Assembly: GCA_003215475.1 (NCBI GenBank)
Contig: QCKH01000008.1
Span: 1-64,000, forward strand
Direction: 5' to 3'
DNA: 64,000 bases
Origin: Prochlorococcus sp. AG-409-L21
GTDB lineage: Bacteria > Cyanobacteriota > Cyanobacteriia > PCC-6307 > Cyanobiaceae
The position numbers and the translations under genes are program-made. Each line of letters begins with the position of its first letter. Position 1 is the first letter of the stretch. The notes below the pieces were generated by a model. It did no database searches, was not told the DNA's origin, and was given only the letters and a program-made list of their open reading frames with translations. This document shows, piece by piece, positions 7,806-16,742 of the stretch.

Positions 7806-10223
7806 TTATTTTAACCAAACAACACTACACCCTTGACCTCCTTCACACTGATCAGCACTTGTTATTTTCTCAACATAATCAAGATCTTCCAACCACTCAA
7901 GTAAGCCTCTTTTCAAACGTCCAGTGCCAACCCCATGAACTATCCACAAAGGGCCAGCTATATTTCGTAATTTTTCTTCTACAAGCGCCTCTGCTTCATG
8001 CACTCTTAAACCTCTAACATCAATTGTATTTCGCTTAGTGCGAACAGTAGTTGAGCTCCCTAAAGGAATTGTAGTTTTTATTTTAACAACTGATTTTGGA
8101 GAACTAGGTTTTTGTCCATCCAAACTTTCAATATCATTCAGTTCAACTACGCTTCGAAAAACTCCACACATAACAGTAACATGGAGTCCATCTTCTGAAA
8201 CTTCAATAACTTCTCCTGCCTTGCCTATTGCACTTAATCGAACTCGATCACCTTCTTTAGGGATCCAGTCATTATGAGTCTTTCTAATTTTATCTTGATT
8301 ATAAATTGATTCCATATGTTTAAGCTTTTTCCCGGTACTTCTCGCTAACTCCCCATCTGCTGAGTCATCACGTAATCGGCGAATTAACTTTCTAACTTCG
8401 TTTTGTCCTTCACGAATTGACAATTCTAATTCACGTCGACCTTTATTCTGAAATTTCTCAGAATCTCGACATTGTTCCTGCCATCGACCCATTATTTCTT
8501 CATGAAGCAATTCTGTACGAACTAAAAGATCTGCAGCGTTTTCTGCCGCCTCTTGCTGTTTTTTTCGCTGTTCTTCTAGGCCCTGAATAACATTATTTAC
8601 ATTGTCTACACCATTATTTCTAATAAACTCTTGAGCCAGATCTGTAATAACATTATCAATTCCTAATCTTCTTGCAATTGCAAGAGCATTGCTTCTTCCA
8701 GGAATACCCCATTGTAAAAAATATGTAGGCCTTATTGTTTCACTGTCAAATCCAACAGAAGCATTTTCAAACCGTGAGTCATTATATTTCAACGCCTTTA
8801 ATTCACCAAAGTGTGTGGTCGCTATTGTAAGCCTGACTCTATCAGCAAGTGTCTTTAACAAAGCAATAGCCAAAGCAGTTCCTTCTGTAGGATCAGTTCC
8901 TGAACCCAGTTCATCAAGTAACACGATTGATGATCCAGGTCTAGTGGCTATGGAATTAAGAATGCGGGTAATACGAATAACATGTCCACTAAAAGTTGAT
9001 AAGTTTTGTTGTAGCGATTGTTCATCACCAATATCAGCTAAGACTTGATTAATCCAAGGTAACAATGGGCGGCCAACGCATGGCAATAACAATCCAAACT
9101 TGGCCATAAGAATTGCCAATCCAAAACTTTTCAATGCAACTGTTTTTCCACCAGTATTCGGACCTGTAATAGCAACAACTCTGAGACTAGGTGAAACATC
9201 AAAACTTATAGGGACAACAACGGCACCATTCTCATAGACTTCTTGCCATACAAGCAAAGGGTGTCGAAATTCATCCATAACAAATTTAGTATCTGGTTCT
9301 TCTTGAATAAGAGGGGCTACGCCCCCTAGCCAACTCCCATAACGTGCTCGTGCTAAAGCAAAATCTAATTTGACTAAGACCATAGAAAGATGTTGAAGAG
9401 TCTCAAAATTTTCACCCACCTCACTACTCCAAAATCTTAAAAGCTTTTGTTCTTCTAAGAGAATTTTGGCTTCCAGTGCATCAATTTGATTACCTAATGG
9501 GATCACAACTTTAGGCTCAATAAAAACTGTATTGCCAGAAGCAGAGCTGTCATGAATAGTCCCTAAGAACTGATCTACAGCACCTGATTTCAAAGCTAAA
9601 ACTGGTCGGTTTGAGCGTTCAGAGATGACTGTATCTTGAAGTACTGATGCATACCTCCTGAGATGAGCCTTTAGGATATCTTTTCGTTCAACTCGTAGAT
9701 GAAGGACCTGCCGACGTAATCTAGCTAACAGCTCACTCGCTCGATCTGCGACTCTTCCACTGTCTTCTACACCAAATTCAATAAGTCTCTGTAATTCTGG
9801 TAAGGTCCCAATCTTAGAAAATAGTTTTGACATTGTTGGTCTACTTACTGGGTCATTAATCTGACGACGCAAGCGACGAGCAGCTCTCAATGTTTCTGCA
9901 ACTTTTAATAATTCAATGCCTGAAACACTTCCACCCTTTAAACATCGCAACAAAATCTTTTCTAAGTCATGTACACCATTCAAGCTAATTCCTCCTTCAG
10001 TTTCATCATCTAGAGCAGTTACTTCTAGCGTTTCAGCAAGATATCTACGGCTAGTTTCTATATCTTCAGGAATTGATGAAGCCTTACACTCTTTCCTTCC
10101 TTGCGAAGTAGTTGCAAAAGATGAGATTTGATCACAGAGTAGTGGCCAGTCCAACAAATCAAGTGTTTCTTTTAGAGCAATATCATCAACCGGCAATTCA
10201 AAATCTTTTTTTTGAAAGCTCAT
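7806..10223 (-). CDS. mutS2: MutS2 family ATPase/endonuclease
   Basis: Despite its name MutS2 does not do mismatch repair. Family members suppress recombination or rescue stalled, collided ribosomes through the Smr domain. The 805-residue protein has the MutS core and clamp helices in the N-terminal half. The ATPase follows, with Walker A GPNTGGKT, Walker B LLDELGSGTDPTEG and the ATTHFGELK switch. A coiled-coil, Glu/Arg-rich linker comes next, and a C-terminal Smr domain (IDVRGLRVHEAEALV, then WIVHGVGTGRL) ends the protein. It is followed upstream by the VOC gene with a seven-base gap, suggesting cotranscription. All domains appear complete. Confidence 0.96.
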   Translation of the reverse strand: MSFQKKDFELPVDDIALKETLDLLDWPLLCDQISSFATTSQGRKECKASSIPEDIETSRRYLAETLEVTALDDETEGGISLNGVHDLEKILLRCLKGGSVSGIELLKVAETLRAARRLRRQINDPVSRPTMSKLFSKIGTLPELQRLIEFGVEDSGRVADRASELLARLRRQVLHLRVERKDILKAHLRRYASVLQDTVISERSNRPVLALKSGAVDQFLGTIHDSSASGNTVFIEPKVVIPLGNQIDALEAKILLEEQKLLRFWSSEVGENFETLQHLSMVLVKLDFALARARYGSWLGGVAPLIQEEPDTKFVMDEFRHPLLVWQEVYENGAVVVPISFDVSPSLRVVAITGPNTGGKTVALKSFGLAILMAKFGLLLPCVGRPLLPWINQVLADIGDEQSLQQNLSTFSGHVIRITRILNSIATRPGSSIVLLDELGSGTDPTEGTALAIALLKTLADRVRLTIATTHFGELKALKYNDSRFENASVGFDSETIRPTYFLQWGIPGRSNALAIARRLGIDNVITDLAQEFIRNNGVDNVNNVIQGLEEQRKKQQEAAENAADLLVRTELLHEEIMGRWQEQCRDSEKFQNKGRRELELSIREGQNEVRKLIRRLRDDSADGELARSTGKKLKHMESIYNQDKIRKTHNDWIPKEGDRVRLSAIGKAGEVIEVSEDGLHVTVMCGVFRSVVELNDIESLDGQKPSSPKSVVKIKTTIPLGSSTTVRTKRNTIDVRGLRVHEAEALVEEKLRNIAGPLWIVHGVGTGRLKRGLLEWLEDLDYVEKITSADQCEGGQGCSVVWLK

Positions 10224-10230
10224 TCAACAA

Positions 10231-10644
10231 TCACTCACATTTTGATTGATTGGATGGAATACCTTCTGGAGGGTGATAAAGCATTTCCAACCAATTACCT
10301 TCAGAATCCTTTAGATAAAAAGATGCCGTCCCATCACGATGAGAATGTAAGGTGCTGACCTCAACTCCTGATTCCATTAAGCGACGATGAGCCTGTTCGA
10401 CTTCAGATTGCTCAACAAAGTGAAAAGCAAAATGAGGTCCTGCTGCTTTATATCCTGGTCCTAATAAAGCTAAACCATCATTGCCAGAACCTGCTTCCAA
10501 ATAACACCAATCAGGATCATCCCAAACAAGTCTCATACCTAAACTCATATAAAAAGATTTTGCTCTATCGACATCTTGTACACGTATAGCTACATGACCT
10601 AACCTCTTTACATTTACACTATTTCCTAGAGTGTTTTTCATCAT
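10231..10644 (-). CDS. VOC (glyoxalase/bleomycin-resistance) family protein
   Basis: A single vicinal-oxygen-chelate module pair of 137 residues. The first beta-alpha-beta-beta-beta unit starts LGHVAIRVQDVDRAKSFYMSLGM with a candidate metal His. The second unit contains GPHFAFHFVE and ends in YLKDSEGNWLEMLYHPP, carrying the usual C-terminal metal-ligand glutamate. Its sequence is unlike the gloA product at 20.2 kb, so it is probably a dioxygenase-like or glyoxalase-like paralogue of unknown substrate. The gene sits tightly between hemB (40 bases upstream) and mutS2 (seven bases downstream). The family is secure; the reaction is not. Confidence 0.85.
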   Translation of the reverse strand: MMKNTLGNSVNVKRLGHVAIRVQDVDRAKSFYMSLGMRLVWDDPDWCYLEAGSGNDGLALLGPGYKAAGPHFAFHFVEQSEVEQAHRRLMESGVEVSTLHSHRDGTASFYLKDSEGNWLEMLYHPPEGIPSNQSKCE

Positions 10645-10684
10645 TCAAAAACCTTTTAAAATTTAGAGCAAGAGAAAATAAATA

Positions 10685-11692
10685 CTATTTTACTAAATCT
10701 TTTAGCCATTGAGCTGCATCACATGCATGATACGTCAATATCAAATCAGAACCGGCTCTTTTAAAGCTCAACAAAGTTTCTAGAACAACAGCTCGCTCAT
10801 CAATCCATCCCTTAGCTGCAGCAGCTTTAATCATTGAGTATTCACCACTCACATTATAAGCAGCAATAGGAAGCGCAGATTCTTGCCTTAAGCGATAAAT
10901 AATATCTAGGTAAGCCAGTCCAGGTTTAACCATCAAGATATCGGCGCCCTCTTGTTCATCCAGTTGGGCTTCAGTAATAGCTTCTCGAGCATTTGCTGGG
11001 TTCATCTGATAAGTACTCTTATCCTTTGGAATAGGTTTGGAATTAAGAGCCTTAGGTGCTGAATCTAATGCTTCCCTAAAAGGTCCATAATAAGCAGATG
11101 AATATTTGGCGGTATAACTAATAATTCCTACATCTTCAAAACCTTCATCATCTAGTGCTTCCCGAATGGCTCCAACACGACCATCCATCATGTCACTAGG
11201 TCCAATCAAGTCAGCTCCAGCTTCTGCCTGAACAGTTGCCTGCCTACAAAGATGATCAACAGTCTCATCATTCAATACAATTCCCTCTGCGCTAACAATT
11301 CCATCATGGCCATCTATCGAATATGGATCTAAAGCAACATCCGTCATAATTGTCATTTCAGGTAACTCTTTTTTGAGAAGTCGAATTGCTCTCGGGATTA
11401 ATCCCTTCTCGTTAAAGCATTCTTCCCCACCTTCTGTCTTTAGTGCGTCATCAACTTTTGGAAATAAAACAATGCACCTAACACCTAAATCCCAAGCTCT
11501 TATAACTTCACCAATCAAAGCATTCAGTGTCCAACGATTTGCTCCAGGCATTGCAGAAATTGGTTCAACGTCAGCACCCTCATGCACAAATAAAGGGTAA
11601 ATAAAATCTGATGCATTAATCGTATGTTCTTTAACCATGCTTCTCAAAGCATCTGTTCTACGAAGACGACGAGGTCGATAAGTCAGTTCCAT
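10685..11692 (-). CDS. hemB: porphobilinogen synthase (delta-aminolevulinic acid dehydratase)
   Basis: Condenses two 5-aminolevulinate molecules to porphobilinogen, an early step to haem, chlorophyll and bilins. The 335-residue enzyme has DLIGPSDMMDGRVGAI, the active-site lysine region of ADILMVKPG and the upstream YTAKYSSAYYGPFR segment with the second conserved lysine. The metal-site region LDPYSIDGHDGI has Asp/Ser in place of the cysteines of the zinc enzymes, consistent with the magnesium-dependent class of photosynthetic organisms. The start MELTYRPRRLRRT at the ATG 11690-11692 is standard. It is divergent from the bicarbonate transporter genes. chlM, later in the chlorophyll branch, is at 59.3 kb. 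Confidence 0.97.
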   Translation of the reverse strand: MELTYRPRRLRRTDALRSMVKEHTINASDFIYPLFVHEGADVEPISAMPGANRWTLNALIGEVIRAWDLGVRCIVLFPKVDDALKTEGGEECFNEKGLIPRAIRLLKKELPEMTIMTDVALDPYSIDGHDGIVSAEGIVLNDETVDHLCRQATVQAEAGADLIGPSDMMDGRVGAIREALDDEGFEDVGIISYTAKYSSAYYGPFREALDSAPKALNSKPIPKDKSTYQMNPANAREAITEAQLDEQEGADILMVKPGLAYLDIIYRLRQESALPIAAYNVSGEYSMIKAAAAKGWIDERAVVLETLLSFKRAGSDLILTYHACDAAQWLKDLVK

Positions 11693-11936
11693 ATGTTCAA
11701 AAACAAATTCACTTAATTAGTATCGTAAAACACTCTTGATTTTGAAACTGGCAACATTCTTATTGAGATAAACCAAAGCAACATTAAATAATCAAAGCCT
11801 TTTCATAAGAAGATTTTTTGACCTATCAGGCATCTAATGAAGAAGCGCAAAATTTCTTTCCAATAATTACAAAAATGTATAAACGCCCTCAGCAAGATAG
11901 GCTAGTTAATCAAAAGTTAATGGGAGTCGATTCTAC

Positions 11937-13592
11937 GTGGCCCTAATCAATGGTTTTCACCTGAAAAATGTTAGAGGTGATGTATTAGGAGGACTTACAG
12001 CAGCAGTTGTTGCATTACCACTGGCCCTTGCATTTGGTAATGCTGCTCTTGGACCAGGTGGAGCAATATATGGGCTTTATGGTGCTGTAGTTGTTGGATT
12101 CCTAGCCGCCTTGTTTGGCGGAACCCCTGCCCAAGTTAGTGGGCCTACAGGGCCGATGAGCGTAACAGTAGCAGGTGTTGTAGCAAGTCTTGCGGCGGTA
12201 GGGGTTCCAAGAGACCTTTCCGCTCAACAAATTTTGCCACTTGTCATGGCAGCAGTGGTTATTGGAGGCTTATTTCAAGTTGTATTTGGACTCTTAAAAC
12301 TAGGCAAATACATCACCCTTGTTCCTTACTCAGTTGTTTCAGGCTTTATGTCTGGCATAGGGGTAATTATTATTGCTCTTCAGATTGGTCCTCTCCTTGG
12401 AATTAGTACAAGAGGAGGGGTAATAGAATCACTGTCTACAGTTGGATCCAATTTTCAACCTTATGGGCCAGCAATTGGAGTAGCCATAATGACTCTTGGG
12501 ATAGTTTTTCTAACACCAAGACGAATAACACAATGGGTACCATCTCCACTTTTAGCCTTAATAATAGTTACCCCTCTTTCAATCCTTTTCTTTGGAGATA
12601 CTTCTCTTGATCGTATTGGAGAAATTCCAAGAGGATTGCCATCACTTAGTCTGCCAAGCTTTAATTTATATTTGCCAATCATCCTTAAAGCAGGCTTAGT
12701 CCTAGCAGTCTTAGGTGCAATTGACTCACTCCTTACATCTCTTGTTGCTGATAATATTTCTCAAACTAGGCACAATTCTGACAGAGAATTAATTGGACAA
12801 GGTATTGGTAATGCAATAGCGGGACTATTTTCAGGACTGCCTGGTGCTGGGGCAACAATGAGAACAGTTATAAATGTTAAGTCAGGAGGCTCAACTCCCT
12901 TGTCTGGAATGGTCCATTCAATAGTACTTTTTATAGTTTTAGTAGGGGCGGGACCACTTGCAGAACAAATTCCAACAGCTCTTCTTGCAGGAATTCTTAT
13001 AAAAGTTGGACTAGATATTATTGATTGGGGGTTCTTACTACGAGCTCATCGGCTTTCACTTAAGACTGCCAGTGTGATGTATGGGGTCCTTGGAATGACA
13101 GTTTTTTGGGATTTGATTTGGGCAGTTTTAGTAGGTGTTTTCATTGCAAATATGCTTACGATAGATTCAATTACTCAAACCCAATTAGAGGGAATGGATG
13201 CAGATAATCCATTCGAAGATCCCAATCAAGATTCACCATTACCTATAGATGAGCAAAAGTTACTGGACAATTGCGCTGGTGAAGTCATGTTGTTTAGACT
13301 TAAAGGACCCCTAAGTTTTGGTGCAGCAAAAGGAATTACAGAAAGAATGATGTTAATTAGAAAATATAAAGTATTAATTTTAGATATAACTGATGTACCT
13401 AGGTTAGGTGTAACAGCAACACTCGCAATTGAGGATATGATTCAAGAGGCAATGATTAACTCCAGAAAAGCATATGTTGCAGGTGCAACAGGCAGAGTAA
13501 AAGAAAGGCTATCTAAATTTGGAGTTCAAGGTTTAATTGGAACTAGAAAAGATGCTCTAGAAGCTGCCAATAAAGATCTTCAAGAACAATAA
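11937..13592 (+). CDS. bicA: SulP family transporter, probable BicA-type bicarbonate permease
   Basis: A 551-residue SulP protein. The membrane core (about residues 1-400, ten or more hydrophobic spans) has the signature start GDVLGGLTAAVVALPLALAFG and the anion-site strand GGTPAQVSGPTGPMSV. A cytoplasmic STAS domain follows from roughly residue 430 (EVMLFRLKGPLSFGAAKG, then LILDITDVPRLGVTATLAIE). BicA members take up bicarbonate with sodium at low affinity and high flux; other SulP proteins move sulfate. Its position 14 bases before sbtA favours bicarbonate, which is an inference from context. The GTG start at 11937 is preceded by GGGAG. The intergenic stretch upstream (11693-11936) separates it from divergent hemB. 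Confidence 0.85.
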   Translation: MALINGFHLKNVRGDVLGGLTAAVVALPLALAFGNAALGPGGAIYGLYGAVVVGFLAALFGGTPAQVSGPTGPMSVTVAGVVASLAAVGVPRDLSAQQILPLVMAAVVIGGLFQVVFGLLKLGKYITLVPYSVVSGFMSGIGVIIIALQIGPLLGISTRGGVIESLSTVGSNFQPYGPAIGVAIMTLGIVFLTPRRITQWVPSPLLALIIVTPLSILFFGDTSLDRIGEIPRGLPSLSLPSFNLYLPIILKAGLVLAVLGAIDSLLTSLVADNISQTRHNSDRELIGQGIGNAIAGLFSGLPGAGATMRTVINVKSGGSTPLSGMVHSIVLFIVLVGAGPLAEQIPTALLAGILIKVGLDIIDWGFLLRAHRLSLKTASVMYGVLGMTVFWDLIWAVLVGVFIANMLTIDSITQTQLEGMDADNPFEDPNQDSPLPIDEQKLLDNCAGEVMLFRLKGPLSFGAAKGITERMMLIRKYKVLILDITDVPRLGVTATLAIEDMIQEAMINSRKAYVAGATGRVKERLSKFGVQGLIGTRKDALEAANKDLQEQ

Positions 13593-13606
13593 ACAAGTAA
13601 CTAATA

Positions 13607-14602
13607 ATGGAGCTAAATCTTGTACTACAGAATGTATTAACACCACCAGTACTTTTCTTCTTTTTGGGGATTATAGCTGTTGTTTTACGTTCGGATCTTG
13701 AAATTCCTGCTCCTCTTCCCAAGCTGTTTTCTTTATATCTTCTTCTTGCAATAGGCTTTAGGGGTGGGATAGAGCTTGAAAAAAGTGGTTTTAGTGATCC
13801 AGTCCTACCAACCGTAGGTTCAGCAATACTGATGTCACTTTTAATTCCACTTATTTGTTTTGTAATTCTTAGATTAAGACTTGATGTGTTTAACTCTGCC
13901 GCAATTGCTGCAGCCTACGGTTCAATCAGTGCAGTAACATTTATTACCGCGGAAAGCTTTTTAGAGAGTCAAAATATTCAATTTGATGGTTTTATGGTTG
14001 CAGCTTTAGCACTCATGGAATCTCCAGCCATTATTGTAGGTTTATTACTTGTAAGAGTTGCAGCAACAAAAGAAAGACCTGATTCCAGACAAATGAAATG
14101 GGGCACAATCCTCCATGAATCTATGCTTAATGGATCTGTATATCTTTTACTGGGTAGTCTATTAATTGGATTCTTAACAGCTGCTCATAATCCTGGAGGG
14201 GTTGTCAAAATGCAACCCTTTACTGGGAAACTATTTTATGGTGCAGAATGCTTTTTCCTTTTAGATATGGGAATAGTCGCCGCCCAACGTTTACCTGGTC
14301 TGAAAAAAGCAGGATCATTTCTTATTTTCTTTGCTGTACTGATTCCACTTTTCAATGCTGTTTTAGGAGTGTTTATTGCAAAAGCTTTAACCTTGGGTCC
14401 AGGAAACGCACTATTATTCGCTGTTCTATGTGCTAGCGCTTCATACCTAGCAGTGCCAACTGCTATGAGAATGTCAGTTCCTGAAGCTAAAGCAAGTTAT
14501 TATATTTCAACAACTCTTGGTCTTACTTTCCCATTTAATATTATTATTGGAATACCTATATATATGAGTCTAGTTAATACTATTATTCCCTCTACAAGTT
14601 AA
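13607..14602 (+). CDS. sbtA: SbtA high-affinity sodium-dependent bicarbonate transporter
   Basis: SbtA brings bicarbonate into the cytoplasm to feed carboxysomes, driven by the sodium gradient. The 331-residue protein has two inverted repeats of five hydrophobic spans. GFRGGIELEKSG sits in the first half, and AAAYGSISAVTFITAE forms the substrate-site region, with ALMESPAI close after. The linker between the halves (around RVAATKERPDSRQMKWG) is short. The protein is shorter than the roughly 370-residue freshwater SbtA, mainly in this cytoplasmic region, which is where the regulator SbtB docks. It is followed two bases later by sbtB, so translation is probably coupled. Confidence 0.95.
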   Translation: MELNLVLQNVLTPPVLFFFLGIIAVVLRSDLEIPAPLPKLFSLYLLLAIGFRGGIELEKSGFSDPVLPTVGSAILMSLLIPLICFVILRLRLDVFNSAAIAAAYGSISAVTFITAESFLESQNIQFDGFMVAALALMESPAIIVGLLLVRVAATKERPDSRQMKWGTILHESMLNGSVYLLLGSLLIGFLTAAHNPGGVVKMQPFTGKLFYGAECFFLLDMGIVAAQRLPGLKKAGSFLIFFAVLIPLFNAVLGVFIAKALTLGPGNALLFAVLCASASYLAVPTAMRMSVPEAKASYYISTTLGLTFPFNIIIGIPIYMSLVNTIIPSTS

Positions 14603-14604
14603 AA

Positions 14605-14886
14605 ATGAAAAGGTTAGATCTTATTTTTAGTGAAAGAGAATTGGATGCGATTCTCAAGGCTCTTGAGAAAGCAGGTGTGCCTGGATACACAGTAATGAAG
14701 CATGCAACTGGCAGAGGGCCAGACACTATAGTTTCAGAAGATATGGAATTTTCCGGGCTTGGAGCTAATGCTCATGTAATAGTATTTTGCGATGAGGAAA
14801 TCATCAAAAAGATAAAAGAAAATGTTACTTCAATTCTTAACTACTATGGGGGAGTTGCATATGTTTCAGAAGCAATTCAACTTTAA
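14605..14886 (+). CDS. sbtB: SbtB, PII-like carbon-sensing regulator of SbtA
   Basis: SbtB is a trimeric PII-like protein that binds adenine nucleotides, including cAMP, and blocks SbtA from the cytoplasmic side. The 93-residue product keeps the ferredoxin-like fold, beginning KRLDLIFSERELDAILKAL. It also has the T-loop region HATGRGPDTIVSEDMEFSG and the GLGANAHVIVF strand. The protein ends at YVSEAIQL, right after the last beta strand. The C-terminal extension with a redox-active cysteine pair (R-loop) described in freshwater SbtB is missing, and only one Cys (in VIVFCDEE) remains. It lies two bases after sbtA. Confidence 0.93.
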   Translation: MKRLDLIFSERELDAILKALEKAGVPGYTVMKHATGRGPDTIVSEDMEFSGLGANAHVIVFCDEEIIKKIKENVTSILNYYGGVAYVSEAIQL

Positions 14887-14929
14887 ATGTTGTGAAGATA
14901 AATATTTATTTAAGAAATCTAAGTGACAA

Positions 14930-15886
14930 CTAAGAATGAACCCAATCAACTCTAATTGACTTTCGACTATTCAAAAATCTATCAATCGCCATAGCTGCAA
15001 TACATCCATCTGAAGCAGCAACAACTGCTTGTTTAAAAGGAGTATTTCTAATATCTCCTATTGCCCAAACACCTTCTGAAGTTGTTGACATAAAATCATC
15101 AACAAGAACTCCACCATCTTCTTTTAATGCAATTTGATCTCCTAAGAAATCAGTAATAGGCTTTGAGCCACTCATATAAACAAACACCCCTTCTACCGAT
15201 AATGATTGAGATTCTTCTTGAGAGCGATTCTTTAAAGTAATGCCTTCAACACCCGCTTCATTGCCTTGAATTTGCATCAATCTGGTCCTACTCCAGTGCT
15301 TGACATTGGATTGACTTATTAAAGCTTTTGCATGTTGATCATCATCTTTAGGGTCACTTGATGTAATCCAATGTACTGTTGATGCAAATTTTGTGAGAAC
15401 CTGTGCTTCTTCTATAGCTTCTTTATTAATACCAACAACCGCCACCTCTCTATTTTTATAAAAGGCTCCATCACAAGTAGCACAATAACTAACGCCTCTT
15501 CCTAGAAATTCGGCCTCTCCTTTAAATGAAGCAGGCCTTCCCATTGCTCCACTAGCAACAACAAGAGCACGGGCCTTAAAAGTACCTTCAGGCGTGAAAA
15601 CTGTTTTCCATTCTCCAGTAACATCTATGCCAAATACTTGGGCTCGGCGATAGTCAGTTCCATACTGAATCGCTTGGTCTCTCATTAGTTTGAGTAATTC
15701 ATCCCCACTAATATCTGTGGGCACACCAGGATAGTTAGCTATTTGGTGAGTAATTGCAAGTGCCCCTACTGCAGGGTTTTTATCAAGGATGACTGTTTTG
15801 AGATCAGCTCGAGAAGTATAAAGAGCGCAACTGCACCCAGCAGGCCCCCCACCAACTATCACTACATCTGTTTCAATCGTTTCCAA
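14930..15886 (-). CDS. thioredoxin-reductase-like flavoprotein without a normal NADPH site (DDOR-like)
   Basis: The 318-residue protein has the FAD Rossmann motif GGGPAG at 12-17, a redox CATC at 135-138 and the second FAD motif VWAIGDIR near 273, all as in low-molecular-weight thioredoxin reductase. The NADPH domain is altered. The usual GGGxSAxEEA is replaced by VGINKEAIEEA (151-161), and the HRRxxxR motif that binds the 2'-phosphate is replaced by ITSSDPK (174-180). Loss of both motifs argues against NADPH as electron donor. It resembles the diflavin-linked disulfide oxidoreductases (DDOR) reported from Gloeobacter and relatives, where a second FAD occupies this site. The start is TTG at 15884-15886 because an in-frame stop lies just upstream. 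It converges on sbtB. Confidence 0.82.
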   Translation of the reverse strand: METIETDVVIVGGGPAGCSCALYTSRADLKTVILDKNPAVGALAITHQIANYPGVPTDISGDELLKLMRDQAIQYGTDYRRAQVFGIDVTGEWKTVFTPEGTFKARALVVASGAMGRPASFKGEAEFLGRGVSYCATCDGAFYKNREVAVVGINKEAIEEAQVLTKFASTVHWITSSDPKDDDQHAKALISQSNVKHWSRTRLMQIQGNEAGVEGITLKNRSQEESQSLSVEGVFVYMSGSKPITDFLGDQIALKEDGGVLVDDFMSTTSEGVWAIGDIRNTPFKQAVVAASDGCIAAMAIDRFLNSRKSIRVDWVHS

Positions 15887-16166
15887 AATTTAATGCTCTC
15901 CTGAATTAGTGTATTTTTTGCTGAAACCAGCAGATAAGACTCAAAAGGAAGATAAAGCAAGCCCTAAGACAATCTTACAAAATTAATCTCAGGTAATATA
16001 GAGTCCATATGTACTTAAAGTATTCATTCATCTAATTATGAATCGTATATGAGAAAGAAGCAGATATCTAAATAGAATTAGATGGAATTCAACAGATCGA
16101 TAATGATTGCCTCTTCCAAAATCAAGAGGAGTATCAATAGATAAAATCAATTCTAATTCACTGAAA

Positions 16167-16703
16167 ATGAAGTTAAGCAAAGGGGATTTTAATAAATTTG
16201 TATACTTTTGGTTTTTCCCTTTTCTAGCAGGTGGATGCGTTTCAACAGGATATTTAACAACTCATAGAGTCATCATGAAAATTAACAACATGAATCATGA
16301 AAAAAACGGCTCTTCTCTAAAAGGCACAACTGCAGGCATGGAGAAGATCGTTATTGCAGAAAAAGAAGTTTTTAACCTGAAAGCACCTTATGGAAATAGC
16401 AAAGATGAATTCAGTCTTATTGAGAAGCCAAATAGACAAAAAATTGAAAAGTCATCAACTCCAAAAGCAAAGGAAGCCAACAGAGAATTAAGCACGGTCA
16501 CATTCAAAGCTAAACCAAATCAATCAACCCAAACTAAGGCCAAAGAAGTTTCAAAACTTACTCAAGACAACTCGGAGTCCAAAATTCTTTCTATTCCAAA
16601 ACCCAATGCCAGTAAATTAGGTATGGGTCGAAAATCAGAATCAGAGATAGCAAGAGAAAAAATCTTCAAAAAGCTGTTTCAATCACTTCCTCAACCAAAA
16701 TGA
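16167..16703 (+). CDS. hypothetical membrane-anchored, lysine-rich protein
   Basis: From the ATG at 16167 the product has 178 residues. It opens with a basic segment (MKLSKGDFNKFV) and one hydrophobic stretch (YFWFFPFLAGGCVSTGYL). A long, polar, Lys/Ser-rich tail rich in KAKEAN, KAKEVSK and similar runs follows, probably disordered. LAGGC resembles a lipobox but lacks the usual spacing, so a single-pass anchor is as likely as a lipoprotein. The frame could open at TTG 16107, but that would put 20 polar residues before the hydrophobic segment. I recognise no family. The gene lies 39 bases before the 104-residue ORF and may belong to the same unit as the UbiB-like kinase. Confidence 0.6.
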   Translation: MKLSKGDFNKFVYFWFFPFLAGGCVSTGYLTTHRVIMKINNMNHEKNGSSLKGTTAGMEKIVIAEKEVFNLKAPYGNSKDEFSLIEKPNRQKIEKSSTPKAKEANRELSTVTFKAKPNQSTQTKAKEVSKLTQDNSESKILSIPKPNASKLGMGRKSESEIAREKIFKKLFQSLPQPK

Positions 16704-16742
16704 AAGCAAAGTCTTATAAAGTTAATCTAAATGGACTAATCA

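Noticed and set aside
8689-9048. 119-codon plus-strand ORF inside mutS2
   Set aside because: It lies opposite the MutS2 ATPase motifs; it is a shadow frame.
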